NCBI RefSeq assembly: GCF_003667825.1
Contig: NZ_CP033043.1
Location: 1,179,001 to 1,243,000 of the forward strand
Length of the DNA: 64,000 bases
Source: Metabacillus litoralis
GTDB lineage: Bacteria; Bacillota; Bacilli; Bacillales; Bacillaceae
Reading direction: 5' to 3'
Made by a program: the position numbers and the translations under genes
Shown here: in pieces, positions 46,564 to 55,112 of the stretch
Position numbering within the stretch: position 1 is the first letter of the stretch
How the letters are laid out: every line of letters starts with the position of its first letter
The notes under the pieces: model-generated
Seen by the model: only the letters and a program-made list of their open reading frames with translations
What the model was told of the DNA's origin: nothing
The model's database searches: none

Positions 46564-48517
46564 TGAAAATAAAACGTTAAATGAAGAAGAACAACAGGCA
46601 TTATTGGAAAAATATGATCCTGAAGCCGGTACACGTAAATTAACTGGTATCATTGGCTGGATTGCCTTTATTGGACTGCTATCATTCTCACTATTTCAAT
46701 TATATACAGCCATTTTCGGTGTTTTTACAGCACAAATTCAGCGTACCATTCACTTAGGGTTTGCCTTATCCTTAATTTTTTTACTTTTTCCTGCTAATAG
46801 GAAAAAACGTCAAAAAGGTAAGCTTCAAATTGCATGGTATGATGGCATATTAGCTCTCCTTAGTGTTGGTATAGGAGCTTATTGGCCAATTAATTTTAAT
46901 GATTTGGTTATGAGCGTTGGGCGTCTATCACAAATGGATTTTATCGTCGGTATCATCGCGATATTATTAGTGTTGGAAGCAACACGAAGAGCAGTTGGTC
47001 TTCCGATTACTATTATTGCCCTTATCTTCTTGGTGTATGGACTTTATGGGCAGTATATGCCAGGTTTCCTTGCACACAGAGGATTAACACTTGAGCGATT
47101 AGTACAAACAATGTTCTTTACTACTGAGGGGATATTAGGAACACCACTTGCCGTATCCTCAACATTTATTTTCCTATTTCTCTTGTTCGGAGCATTTTTA
47201 GTGAGAACTGGGGTAGGACAATATTTTAATGATTTGGCTGTTTCCATTGCGGGGCGCAGAACTGGTGGACCAGCTAAAGTTGCGATTTTCTCAAGTGCCC
47301 TACAAGGAACGATAAGTGGGAGCTCCGTTGCGAACGTTGTTACCTCTGGTTCGTTTACGATCCCAATGATGAAAAAGCTTGGATATAAAAAAGAGTTTGC
47401 TGGAGCTGTAGAAGCTGCTGCATCAACAGGTGGTCAGCTTATGCCTCCTATAATGGGTGCCGCTGCCTTTCTAATGGTTGAATTTATCGGCGGTATCACG
47501 TACTGGGAAATAGCGAAAGCTGCTGCAATCCCTGCCGTTCTATATTTTGCAGGAATTTGGATTATGACTCATTTTGAAGCGAAACGAATTGGTCTTCGCG
47601 GGTTAACAAAAGAAGAAATGCCGGATCGAAAAGAAGTGTTAAAAAATATTTACTTGCTACTTCCAATTATTGCGGTCATCGTATTATTAATGTCAGGAAT
47701 TATTGTTACACATGCTGCATTATATGCGATTTTAGTAGCGATAATCGTAGGGTTATTTAATAAAGCAACGAGAATGGGACCAAAGCAATTTGTGCTAGCA
47801 CTTGTAGACGGTGCTCGTTCTGCATTAGGTGTTGCAGCTGCAACTGCTGCAGCGGGTATTATTGTTGGGATTGTAACAAAAACAGGTTTAGGACTTAAGC
47901 TTGCAAATGGTTTGATTGATTTAGCTGGAGGATACTTAATTCCAACATTAATGCTAACCATGTTAGCTGCAATTGTTCTTGGAATGGGTTCACCAACGAC
48001 AGCTAACTATGTTATTACATCGACAATTGCTGCACCTGCGATTATTTTATTAGGTGTACCTGATTTATCAGCTCATCTGTTTGTTTTCTATTTTGGAATT
48101 ATTGCGGATATTACACCACCAGTTGCCTTAGCTGCATTTGCCGCAGCAGGTGTTGCAGGAGGAGAGCCTTTGAAAACAGGGGTCAACTCGGCCAAACTGG
48201 CCATTGCTGCCTTTATCATCCCATATATATTTGTTCTTTCACCAGAGTTGCTCATGATTGACACAACGTGGCTTGAATTAGTGTGGGTGCTGATTACAGC
48301 CGTATCTGGAATGCTTGCTATCGGTGCTGGTATTATCGGTTATTGGATGCGTAAACTTCATTGGATTGAGCGAATTGTCGCACTTGTTACAGGGCTTCTG
48401 CTCATCTATCCTGAAGGTATTTCTGATATTACAGGAATCATTTCATTTACAGCTTTACTGGCTCTACAATTTATTTGGAAACGTGATAAAGGAAATACGT
48501 TAAAAATGTCTAATTAA
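46556..48517 (+). CDS. Fused TRAP transporter permease (DctQM-like)
   Basis: 653 aa with about 16-17 helices: a 4-helix small-subunit part and a 12-helix DctM-type large part. Motifs include SSTFIFLFLLFGAFLVRTG, GSSVANVVTSGSFTIPMMKK and GMGSPTTANYVI, typical of TRAP 4TM/12TM fusions. GTG at 46556 follows AAAGGAGTGAACATAA. Sodium-coupled uptake with the TAXI protein. Ends at a strong terminator. Confidence 0.92.
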   Translation: MVDENKTLNEEEQQALLEKYDPEAGTRKLTGIIGWIAFIGLLSFSLFQLYTAIFGVFTAQIQRTIHLGFALSLIFLLFPANRKKRQKGKLQIAWYDGILALLSVGIGAYWPINFNDLVMSVGRLSQMDFIVGIIAILLVLEATRRAVGLPITIIALIFLVYGLYGQYMPGFLAHRGLTLERLVQTMFFTTEGILGTPLAVSSTFIFLFLLFGAFLVRTGVGQYFNDLAVSIAGRRTGGPAKVAIFSSALQGTISGSSVANVVTSGSFTIPMMKKLGYKKEFAGAVEAAASTGGQLMPPIMGAAAFLMVEFIGGITYWEIAKAAAIPAVLYFAGIWIMTHFEAKRIGLRGLTKEEMPDRKEVLKNIYLLLPIIAVIVLLMSGIIVTHAALYAILVAIIVGLFNKATRMGPKQFVLALVDGARSALGVAAATAAAGIIVGIVTKTGLGLKLANGLIDLAGGYLIPTLMLTMLAAIVLGMGSPTTANYVITSTIAAPAIILLGVPDLSAHLFVFYFGIIADITPPVALAAFAAAGVAGGEPLKTGVNSAKLAIAAFIIPYIFVLSPELLMIDTTWLELVWVLITAVSGMLAIGAGIIGYWMRKLHWIERIVALVTGLLLIYPEGISDITGIISFTALLALQFIWKRDKGNTLKMSN

Positions 48518-48531
48518 ATAAGTTTTAAGAG

Positions 48532-48559
48532 ACCTGATACTTCTCGTATCAGGTTTTTT
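48532..48559 (+). terminator. TRAP operon terminator
   Basis: ACCTGATAC / GTATCAGGT with a 5-nt loop and T6. Confidence 0.95.
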
Positions 48560-48640
48560 GCTGAGCCCAAAAATTGACTGATTATTCAGGTAGATACTAA
48601 ACTAAACATAGTACTGCAACTTTAGATGGGGAGTGATGAG

Positions 48641-49672
48641 GTGTCACGAAAAGATCAGAGCTGTGAACTGGATCTTGAATCTTTAGATAAATCTACAATA
48701 ACTGACGAAATCAATGAAAATGGCGCTTTTAAACGTCAATTGAATAAGTTTACTACTCCGTTTGGTAGCGAGCCAGAAGAGCTTCCAGTTGAATCAGGAC
48801 GCTATCGTTTACTATGGACAGCAGCATGTCCATGGGCGCACCGCACTGTTATCGTTCGTAAACTTTTAGGCTTAGAGGATGTTATCAGCTTAGGAACTGC
48901 AAGTCCTTTTCGTCCAAAACTCAATCGTGTTGACTGGGAATTTTCATTGGATGAAAAGAGTAAGGATCCAATCCTTGATATTAGGTATATGAGTGAAATT
49001 TATCATCGAACCGATCCTGAATATACAGGAAGGCCTACAGTACCTGTTATGGTGGATTTACAAACAAAAAAAGTAGTAAATAATGATTATTTTAAGTTAA
49101 CCAATTATTTTGAAACGGTATGGTCACCGTTTCATAAGGAAAATGCACCAGATTTATATCCTGAAAGCTTGCGTGAAGAAATTGATGAACTAAATGATCT
49201 TATATTTCAAGATATTAATAATGGAGTTTATAAATGTGGATTTGCGCTTTCTCAGGATGCTTATGAGCAAGCGTATGACCAGCTTTTTGCCCGGTTAGAT
49301 GAGCTAGATGAGCGACTTTCTAACCAGCGTTTCTTGCATGGTGATTTTATTACAGATTCAGATGTTCGCTTTTACACAACTTTAGTTCGATTTGATGCTG
49401 CTTATTACACCGCATTTAACACAAATCGAAGTTTAATTAGAGAATTCCCGAATCTCTCTGGTTATGTTCGTGATTTATTTCAAACACCAGGTTTTGGAGA
49501 TACAACTGATTTTAATGCTATTAAAAACCATTACCACCTTTCCATCACAATTTTTACAGAAAAAGAAGATGTGAAAATTTTACCAAAGGGACCAGACCTA
49601 TCCTTTTGGAAATCAGAGCATAACCGGGAGTTAGTAAGTAATAGGGAAGAGAAGTTTATCATAAAAAATTAA
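48641..49672 (+). CDS. Glutathionyl-hydroquinone-reductase-like protein (GST omega family)
   Basis: 343 aa. The thioredoxin-like N-terminal half has the redox Cys in WTAACPWAHR, and the C-terminal half is helical with FLHGDFITDSDVRFYTTLVRFD. Homologues reduce glutathionyl-hydroquinones. GTG at 48641 is chosen because GGGAGTGATGAG precedes it; an in-frame ATG at 48626 has no site. Bacillaceae usually make bacillithiol rather than glutathione, so the physiological thiol is in doubt. Confidence 0.85.
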   Translation: MSRKDQSCELDLESLDKSTITDEINENGAFKRQLNKFTTPFGSEPEELPVESGRYRLLWTAACPWAHRTVIVRKLLGLEDVISLGTASPFRPKLNRVDWEFSLDEKSKDPILDIRYMSEIYHRTDPEYTGRPTVPVMVDLQTKKVVNNDYFKLTNYFETVWSPFHKENAPDLYPESLREEIDELNDLIFQDINNGVYKCGFALSQDAYEQAYDQLFARLDELDERLSNQRFLHGDFITDSDVRFYTTLVRFDAAYYTAFNTNRSLIREFPNLSGYVRDLFQTPGFGDTTDFNAIKNHYHLSITIFTEKEDVKILPKGPDLSFWKSEHNRELVSNREEKFIIKN

Positions 49673-49688
49673 AAATGGAGATCAAAAA

Positions 49689-50189
49689 ATGATTATTCGA
49701 GATGCGTTTAAGGGAGAGCTACCGTTCATTAGGACACAAAGAGTTTTAGCATATAGCGAGCATGCAACATCAGTTTCATCAGAGCATTGGCAGGCACTAA
49801 AACAAGCCATCTCCTCTGAAGCAGATGTTCAAGATGGAGTAGAGTTAATTGTGGCTGAAATAGATGGGGAAATTTTAGGAAGTGTTGCGTTATTTCCACC
49901 ACAATCTGATGCATATGAAGGAATCGTTGATAAGCTTGATTATTCCGAAATACGTTTACTTGCTGTTTCTACGGAAGCTAGAGGAAAAGGAGTTGCTTCA
50001 GCATTAATTAAGGAATGTATGAAACGAACAAAAGAAAAGGGCATTGATTCTATTGGACTTCATACAGCTGATTTTATGAAAAGTGCAATGAAATTATATG
50101 AAGGTTTTGGATTTGAACGAATTCCGCAGTATGATTTTGAACCTGCAAATGATGGTGTCATTGTAAAAGCTTTTAGACGTTCAGTATAA
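49689..50189 (+). CDS. GNAT-family N-acetyltransferase
   Basis: 166 aa. VSTEARGKGVASALIKECM is the acetyl-CoA loop, and MKLYEGFGFERIPQYDF the motif B end. 16 bp after the hydroquinone reductase-like gene, probably cotranscribed. Substrate unknown. Confidence 0.85.
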   Translation: MIIRDAFKGELPFIRTQRVLAYSEHATSVSSEHWQALKQAISSEADVQDGVELIVAEIDGEILGSVALFPPQSDAYEGIVDKLDYSEIRLLAVSTEARGKGVASALIKECMKRTKEKGIDSIGLHTADFMKSAMKLYEGFGFERIPQYDFEPANDGVIVKAFRRSV

Positions 50190-50217
50190 AAAAGGGACCT
50201 CATCTCTGAGGTCCCTT
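50188..50217. terminator. Bidirectional terminator
   Basis: AAGGGACCTCA / TGAGGTCCCTT with a 4-nt loop; the A/T runs make it strongest leftward, for the SASP gene. Confidence 0.85.
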
Positions 50218-50221
50218 ACCT

Positions 50222-50419
50222 TTAAAATTGCTGATGATTCTGAAGTTGGTTTTCTGCCATTGCAACTAAACGCTTTGTCATTTCCCCACCAACAGAACCG
50301 TTTGCACGAGCTGTCGTATCGGCTCCAAGTTGTACCCCAAATTCATTCGCAATTTCCTCTTTCATGGAATTAAGAGCATTTTCTGCACCAGGCACAACTA
50401 ATTTGTTGTTTCTTGCCAT
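50222..50419 (-). CDS. Alpha/beta-type small acid-soluble spore protein
   Basis: 65-aa spore DNA-binding protein. [24 protein letters not shown] carries the family signature with the GPR cleavage region. ATG follows AAGGGGTG. Clearly paralogous to the protein at 14143, with a slightly longer C-terminal Gln/Asn tail. Confidence 0.95.
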   Translation of the reverse strand: MARNNKLVVPGAENALNSMKEEIANEFGVQLGADTTARANGSVGGEMTKRLVAMAENQLQNHQQF

Positions 50420-50519
50420 TGTACAACACCCCTTTTGAATGATTAGGAACTCCCGAGCACTACAATCAGTTGCTCATGAATTATTGTACCCGCTAACTCA
50501 AAAAATATTGAGGATCTCT

Positions 50520-50648
50520 TTATTTAGATTGCTGGCGATTCTTTACTTTTTGCTTCATTTCTTGTGTACGGTCATCCTTTTCAGAGCCGTAATGGAAATT
50601 TGTTAATTTACCTGTATCTGGTGGTTGCATTGATTGGTTTTTATTCAT
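50520..50648 (-). CDS. Small hydrophilic protein (42 aa)
   Basis: ATG at 50648 is preceded by AAAGGAGGGGTAAAG, an ideal site, so the 42-aa frame (starting MNKNQSMQPPDTGKL, then NFHYGSEKDDRTQEM) is likely expressed. It is Gln/Lys/Asp-rich with no membrane segment. It lies beside a SASP gene and could be a minor spore protein, but no family was recognised. Confidence 0.65.
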   Translation of the reverse strand: MNKNQSMQPPDTGKLTNFHYGSEKDDRTQEMKQKVKNRQQSK

Positions 50649-50736
50649 CTTTACCCCTCCTTTGATTCACTAATAGTTTGTGCAAATGCATGATGTTTTG
50701 AGGTGGGAATTTGGCCCAATCCTTATTACCACAGAT

Positions 50737-51936
50737 TTAGTTTCTTAAAGGTTCCTTACTTAGTAATTCATCTGATGAAGAATGAGAAGGTACCTTAATA
50801 AATTTAGCCATAATGATTGCCAATACGCATATAAAACCTGCCAAAATAAATGCTTGAGTAAAAGAAATGGCTTTAATGATAAAAGGTCCAGCGAAGGCAG
50901 ATAGCCCGTATGCTTGATACATAAAACCATAATTTGTGCCAATGTTTTTTGTCCCATAGTAATCTGCCGTTACAGAAGGAAAGAGAGCGAGAAAACCACC
51001 AAAGCCAAAGCCAATGAAAGAAACTGCGATTAAATAAATTGGATAGTTCATGAAACCTGTGCTCATATAAAACATAATGAGTGCAGTTAATGCGTAAATG
51101 ATCACAAGTGTATTTTTTCGTCCAATTCGATCTGAGATTTTTCCTAAAAGAATTCGCCCAGCAGCATTGAATAATGCAATCACCATTACGGCATTTGCAG
51201 CTTGCTCAACATTAAGTTTTACTAAATCAACCCCAATATCTACTGCGAAGCTAATAACAAGAAGCCCTGAAACACTTCCAAATAAAAACATTGTCCATAA
51301 TAGATAAAACTGATACGTTTTTAACATTTGAGCTGGTGAAAAATCATTTGTTTTTTTAGAAGAAGTTGTGGATGTGAGATCATCATTAGGTGGATTTTTT
51401 AATAACTGTGCACCTGTCACAACTAATACAAAATAGAGTATTCCTAAATAAAAGAAAGAAGACGATACACCAAAAGTATCAATTAAATATCCGATAACAG
51501 GCTTATAAATTAAACCACCTAAACCGAATCCGGCAACTGCAACTCCACTAATAAAGCCTCTTTTATCAGGAAACCATTTTACACATGCTGATAATGGACA
51601 AACATAAGTCATCCCGATTCCAATTCCACCTACAACACCGTAGAAAAAGTATAACTGAAATAATGTAGTCGCTTGGCTGGATAGAATTAAGCCAACTCCG
51701 AGTAAAATCCCACCTATTGTTGCTACCCATCTTGGTCCGATGCGGTCTTGAAGCCTTCCTGCGAAAATTGTTGTTAAGGCAAATACTGCAATTGTGATGG
51801 AGAAGGTAACAACAATATCTTCCTTTGCCCAACCAAACTTATCCATTAAAGGTTGATTAAATAAGCTCCATGCATATACTGCACCTAAATTAATTTGAAT
51901 AAGAATTGCTCCTAATACAACTAACCATCTGTTCAA
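50737..51936 (-). CDS. OFA-family MFS transporter
   Basis: 399 aa, twelve membrane helices, of the oxalate/formate antiporter type (WLVVLGAILIQINLGAVYAWSLF, then DKRGFISGVAVAGFG). TTG at 51936 follows AGGAGG by 7 nt. A longer frame to 52020 would put its N-terminus across an intrinsic terminator and is rejected. Likely carries a carboxylate; substrate unknown. Expression is predicted to be controlled by the leader at 51964-52172. Confidence 0.88.
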   Translation of the reverse strand: MNRWLVVLGAILIQINLGAVYAWSLFNQPLMDKFGWAKEDIVVTFSITIAVFALTTIFAGRLQDRIGPRWVATIGGILLGVGLILSSQATTLFQLYFFYGVVGGIGIGMTYVCPLSACVKWFPDKRGFISGVAVAGFGLGGLIYKPVIGYLIDTFGVSSSFFYLGILYFVLVVTGAQLLKNPPNDDLTSTTSSKKTNDFSPAQMLKTYQFYLLWTMFLFGSVSGLLVISFAVDIGVDLVKLNVEQAANAVMVIALFNAAGRILLGKISDRIGRKNTLVIIYALTALIMFYMSTGFMNYPIYLIAVSFIGFGFGGFLALFPSVTADYYGTKNIGTNYGFMYQAYGLSAFAGPFIIKAISFTQAFILAGFICVLAIIMAKFIKVPSHSSSDELLSKEPLRN

Positions 51937-51963
51937 TTTATTTCCTCCTATGTTATTAACAAA

Positions 51964-52172
51964 TAAAAAAGAGACCAACGGTGACAATAGATTATCAACG
52001 CTGGTCTCTTGTGCACTCACTTATAGTGTTTACAAAAGCAACCAAATATTATGATTTTGTAGCTGTATCGAAAACAGCCTATTACTTAAATAACTTTATA
52101 AAATGATATGATTTCCATCCATCCTTATCCATGATATTGATGTTGGCTATCAAGATGTCTTCAAATTCAACT
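51964..52172 (-). promoter_or_regulatory. Long leader with attenuator terminator before OFA transporter
   Basis: On the minus strand a TTGACA (52206-52201) and CATAAT (52184-52179, 16-bp spacer) predict transcription from about 52172. An 11-bp stem (51970-51980 with 51999-52009, one G-U) is followed by T6 and lies 17 nt before the RBS. No known riboswitch motif was matched. An SD-less 16-codon ORF starts at 52132. Confidence 0.6.
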
Positions 52173-52314
52173 CTTCTTATTATGTCATAGTTTTTCTTAG
52201 TGTCAACGCTATTTTCTGTGTATACGCGTAATAGAGCTAACGATCTTTCGGGCTCTTTACATAACCTATTCCATCTAGGGAAAAGTAAAATGAAAAGAAA
52301 TGGGGGATAATCAA

Positions 52315-53637
52315 ATGGGAATAAAAGACATATTACAACTAGAAAAGCCGCTACTTATCCTTCTTTTTGGTGTTTTACTTTCACATTTAGGAACATATTT
52401 GGTTACACCGATGCTTCCCATTATTTTAAAAACAGATGCAGGTTTATCCATTGGCCAAATTGGAATTGTGTTAGCTAGTATTGCCATTGCTTTTCAGGTC
52501 GGGAGTGTGGCCGGAGGAGTTTTAGCTGATCGTATTGGTCGCGGATTTACGATAGGACTTGGAGCTTTGATTGCTGCTTGTGGACTTATTGGGTTTGGTT
52601 TATTCACGCAGTTTTCTCTTTTGATAGTGACTGCTATTACGATGGGATTTGGTACTGGATTAAATGCTCCTTCAACAAAAGCAGCCATCGCAGCTTTTGC
52701 TTCTTCTGAGAACCTGACAACAGCTTTTTCGATAAGAGGCATAGCTGCAAATATTGGGACAGGCTCGGCTGGATTAATTGTTTTTTTCCTTTTAACAGGA
52801 GCATCTAAAATGATCTTTTGGATTGCTGGTGGAATTTATATCCTTTTAGCACTACAAAGCTGGATTTTTCTCCCAAAGGGTTGCGGTGATGTGCCATGTG
52901 AGGGAATTCCTAAGGGAGCTTACAAACAGGCATTTCAAAACAAACCCTTTATGGTATTTAGCTTTGTAACGATTTTTATATGGGCTTTATATGCACAGCT
53001 ATCACTTGCATTACCACTTAGAGCAACAGTTATTTTACCGGAGCCTAAAAATGTTGCGTTGATTTGGACAATTAATAGCTTAATTGTTATCTCATTACAA
53101 GGGTTGATTACAAAGCGAATTATTAGGAAAGTAGAGCCTCTAACTGCATTAGGTTTAGGGATTCTCTTCATAACGATTGGAATTGCCTCGTTATTTTTTG
53201 CACAATCCTTTTTCCATTTGATCCTTAGTGGAGGAGTCTTTGTTATTGGTGAAATGATGATTCTTCCTACAATAGACAGCACCATCTCACAATTGTCAAA
53301 AGGAGAATTAATCGGGTTGTTTTTTGCTTTATCAAATGTTGTTTACGGTTTAGGAGAAGCTGGTGGAAAATCAGCTGGTGGAAGAATTCTTGGAGTAGGA
53401 GAAAATACTTTAACACCTGTTTTCATATACACCACCTTAGGACTTGTACTAATAGTAGTTGTTACTTTTCTTAAAAAATGGAAGCCACTTAGACAATCGT
53501 TACAACAGGCTTCTTCAAAAGAAAACAAGCCTAAGGATGCACCCAGACTTCCAAGTGAACCTGGACAACATCGAACACATCCTGTAAACAGATGGGAACC
53601 AGAAGTGTTTTTTAGAAAAAAGCCACGAACAGAATGA
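52315..53637 (+). CDS. MFS transporter (possible drug efflux)
   Basis: 440 aa, twelve helices. DRIGRGFTIGLGALIAA is the MFS loop 2-3 motif and RGIAANIGTGSAGLIVFF lies in helix 5. ATG at 52315 is chosen because GGGGGATAATCAA precedes it. The long cytosolic C-terminus (RLPSEPGQHRTHPVNRW) is unusual. Specificity cannot be read from sequence. Confidence 0.8.
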   Translation: MGIKDILQLEKPLLILLFGVLLSHLGTYLVTPMLPIILKTDAGLSIGQIGIVLASIAIAFQVGSVAGGVLADRIGRGFTIGLGALIAACGLIGFGLFTQFSLLIVTAITMGFGTGLNAPSTKAAIAAFASSENLTTAFSIRGIAANIGTGSAGLIVFFLLTGASKMIFWIAGGIYILLALQSWIFLPKGCGDVPCEGIPKGAYKQAFQNKPFMVFSFVTIFIWALYAQLSLALPLRATVILPEPKNVALIWTINSLIVISLQGLITKRIIRKVEPLTALGLGILFITIGIASLFFAQSFFHLILSGGVFVIGEMMILPTIDSTISQLSKGELIGLFFALSNVVYGLGEAGGKSAGGRILGVGENTLTPVFIYTTLGLVLIVVVTFLKKWKPLRQSLQQASSKENKPKDAPRLPSEPGQHRTHPVNRWEPEVFFRKKPRTE

Positions 53638-53706
53638 TGATATCAGATGCATAATCAAAATATTTTAGGTGAAAATCTTATTATAAAACAAAAGGAGGTT
53701 AGAAGC

Positions 53707-53853
53707 ATGAGCGTTTATGAAAACTTTCCAGTCGCAAACTTAGATAGTGACCAATTAAACAAAATCATGAGTTTAGAAAAAGAATTAAGAAATGAAACAA
53801 ACGAAAATATTGTGTTAATAGCATATGATGAAAAAGATGAAGGAATGGAATAA
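53707..53853 (+). CDS. Small protein (48 aa)
   Basis: ATG follows AAAAGGAGGTTAGAAGC, a strong site. The 48 aa are MSVYENFPVANLDSD and then a helical LNKIMSLEKELRNETNENIVL, ending acidic. Not recognised as a known family by me, but the ribosome site and composition support it as real. Confidence 0.7.
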   Translation: MSVYENFPVANLDSDQLNKIMSLEKELRNETNENIVLIAYDEKDEGME

Positions 53854-53969
53854 GTCACCATTTTTATTGTAACTTTTGTCACTTTATCCAACAATATGTT
53901 GAAATATCATTTTGCTTGCTTTAATATAATACCTATCAATTGATACCAACTTAAAATAGTATACGCTGT

Positions 53970-54145
53970 AAATTAAGATGCCGCTAAAGGCTTAATAGGG
54001 AATTCGGTGAAAATCCGGAACTGTCCCCGCAACTGTAAGTGTCGACGAAATAAGCAATCCACTGTATTGAAGCTTTGTTAAAAGTGATATATGGGAAGGG
54101 GCTTAAAGTAGAGTGAATCACAAGTCAGGAGACCTGTCTTAATTT
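53970..54145 (+). ncRNA. Cobalamin riboswitch 1
   Basis: Class-defining pieces are present: GGTGAAAATCCGG with CCCCGCAACTGT, then AAGTCAGGAGACCTG. The closing helix P1 is AAATTAAGA (53970) with TCTTAATTT (54137). It should bind adenosylcobalamin and favour the terminator at 54233. Confidence 0.95.
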
Positions 54146-54232
54146 ATCAAGTTTCAGTTTCTTCGGGAGGTGAGAAGGTGAGACGAATGCAACCATATGA
54201 AATTTATTGGATTGCTTTCGTATTCCCTTTTC

Positions 54233-54265
54233 ATCCGCTCAGTAAAGATCTGAGCGGATTTTTTT
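54233..54265 (+). terminator. Terminator of cobalamin riboswitch 1
   Basis: ATCCGCTCAG / CTGAGCGGAT with a short loop and seven T. Confidence 0.93.
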
Positions 54266-54394
54266 GTACTATCAAAAAGTATAAGATCTTATTCTTGAGT
54301 AAAATCTTTTGCATTTAACTTGGAGATTGTTTTTTAAAAAGACATATTTTAAGAGACAACCTAATACGTTTAGATGAGTAAACTAAATAGAGTT

Positions 54395-54562
54395 TAAGAT
54401 TAGGTGCACTTCAGATATATGTAGTGCTTAAAAGGGAAGTCGGTGAAAATCCGACACGGTACCCGCCACTGTTATGGGAAGCCTTATAACATGATGTCAC
54501 TGAATGCAACCGGGAAGACGTTATAAAGCTATGAACCTAAGTCAGGAGACCTGCCTAACTTT
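54395..54562 (+). ncRNA. Cobalamin riboswitch 2
   Basis: A second, separate aptamer: GGTGAAAATCCGACACGG with CCCGCCACTGTTATGGG, and AAGTCAGGAGACCTGCC. P1 pairs TTAGG (54400-54404) with CCTAA (54554-54558). The sequence differs from riboswitch 1 but the core boxes agree. Confidence 0.95.
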
Positions 54563-54629
54563 TAATACTGATACCTACGGGCATATAGGTAGACGTGTAG
54601 TAGAAAATGCTAGTCATTTGCCATTTTTT

Positions 54630-54664
54630 AATGCACCTCTGCCTATATAGAGGTGCATTTTTTA
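54630..54664 (+). terminator. Terminator of cobalamin riboswitch 2
   Basis: AATGCACCTCT / AGAGGTGCATT with an 8-nt loop and six T, 35 bp before the first cobalamin gene. Confidence 0.93.
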
Positions 54665-54698
54665 TTTGAAAAAATTTTAATAGACTGGAAGTGTTAAG

Positions 54699-55082
54699 AT
54701 GACGACTTGGAATCTTACAGAAACAAAGCACCATGTACTCATTTGTAACGGAAGCAGCTGTATGAGAAAAGGTGGAGAAGAAGCAACCCAGGCAATAAGA
54801 GAAGAAATCACAAACTTAGATTTGGATGCAAGCATTCATACAACAAGAACTCGTTGTAATGGTAGATGCAAAGATGCTTGTGTAATGGTGGTTTATCCGG
54901 AGGGAGTTTGGTATAAAGCTGCAACTCCAGAAATAGCTAAGAAGATTGTTCATGATCACTTAGTTGGTGGAAATGTGGTAGAAGACAGTGTGATCTACAC
55001 ATATGATAAAGACCATTTTTCCGCACCTGAAAATTCAGAATCGATTACAGGAATAGCTAAACCGCAGAAGAGTAACGTTTAA
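54699..55082 (+). CDS. cbiW: CbiW-like 2Fe-2S ferredoxin
   Basis: 127 aa, thioredoxin-like 2Fe-2S protein. Cluster cysteines are in CNGSSCMRKGG and RCNGRCKDACVMVV. The position at the head of a cbiH60-X-J-C-D-ET-L-F-G operon matches CbiW of B. megaterium. It probably supplies electrons or a cluster for the pathway. No reaction is assigned. The ATG at 54699 has only a weak site. Confidence 0.85.
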   Translation: MTTWNLTETKHHVLICNGSSCMRKGGEEATQAIREEITNLDLDASIHTTRTRCNGRCKDACVMVVYPEGVWYKAATPEIAKKIVHDHLVGGNVVEDSVIYTYDKDHFSAPENSESITGIAKPQKSNV

Positions 55083-55112
55083 TCGTTATTCATTTTGGAA
55101 GGAGGAATTTAC

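Noticed and set aside
50737..52020. 427-aa form of the OFA transporter
   Set aside because: Its first 28 codons cross an intrinsic terminator hairpin; AGGAGG-supported TTG at 51936 fits the family length.
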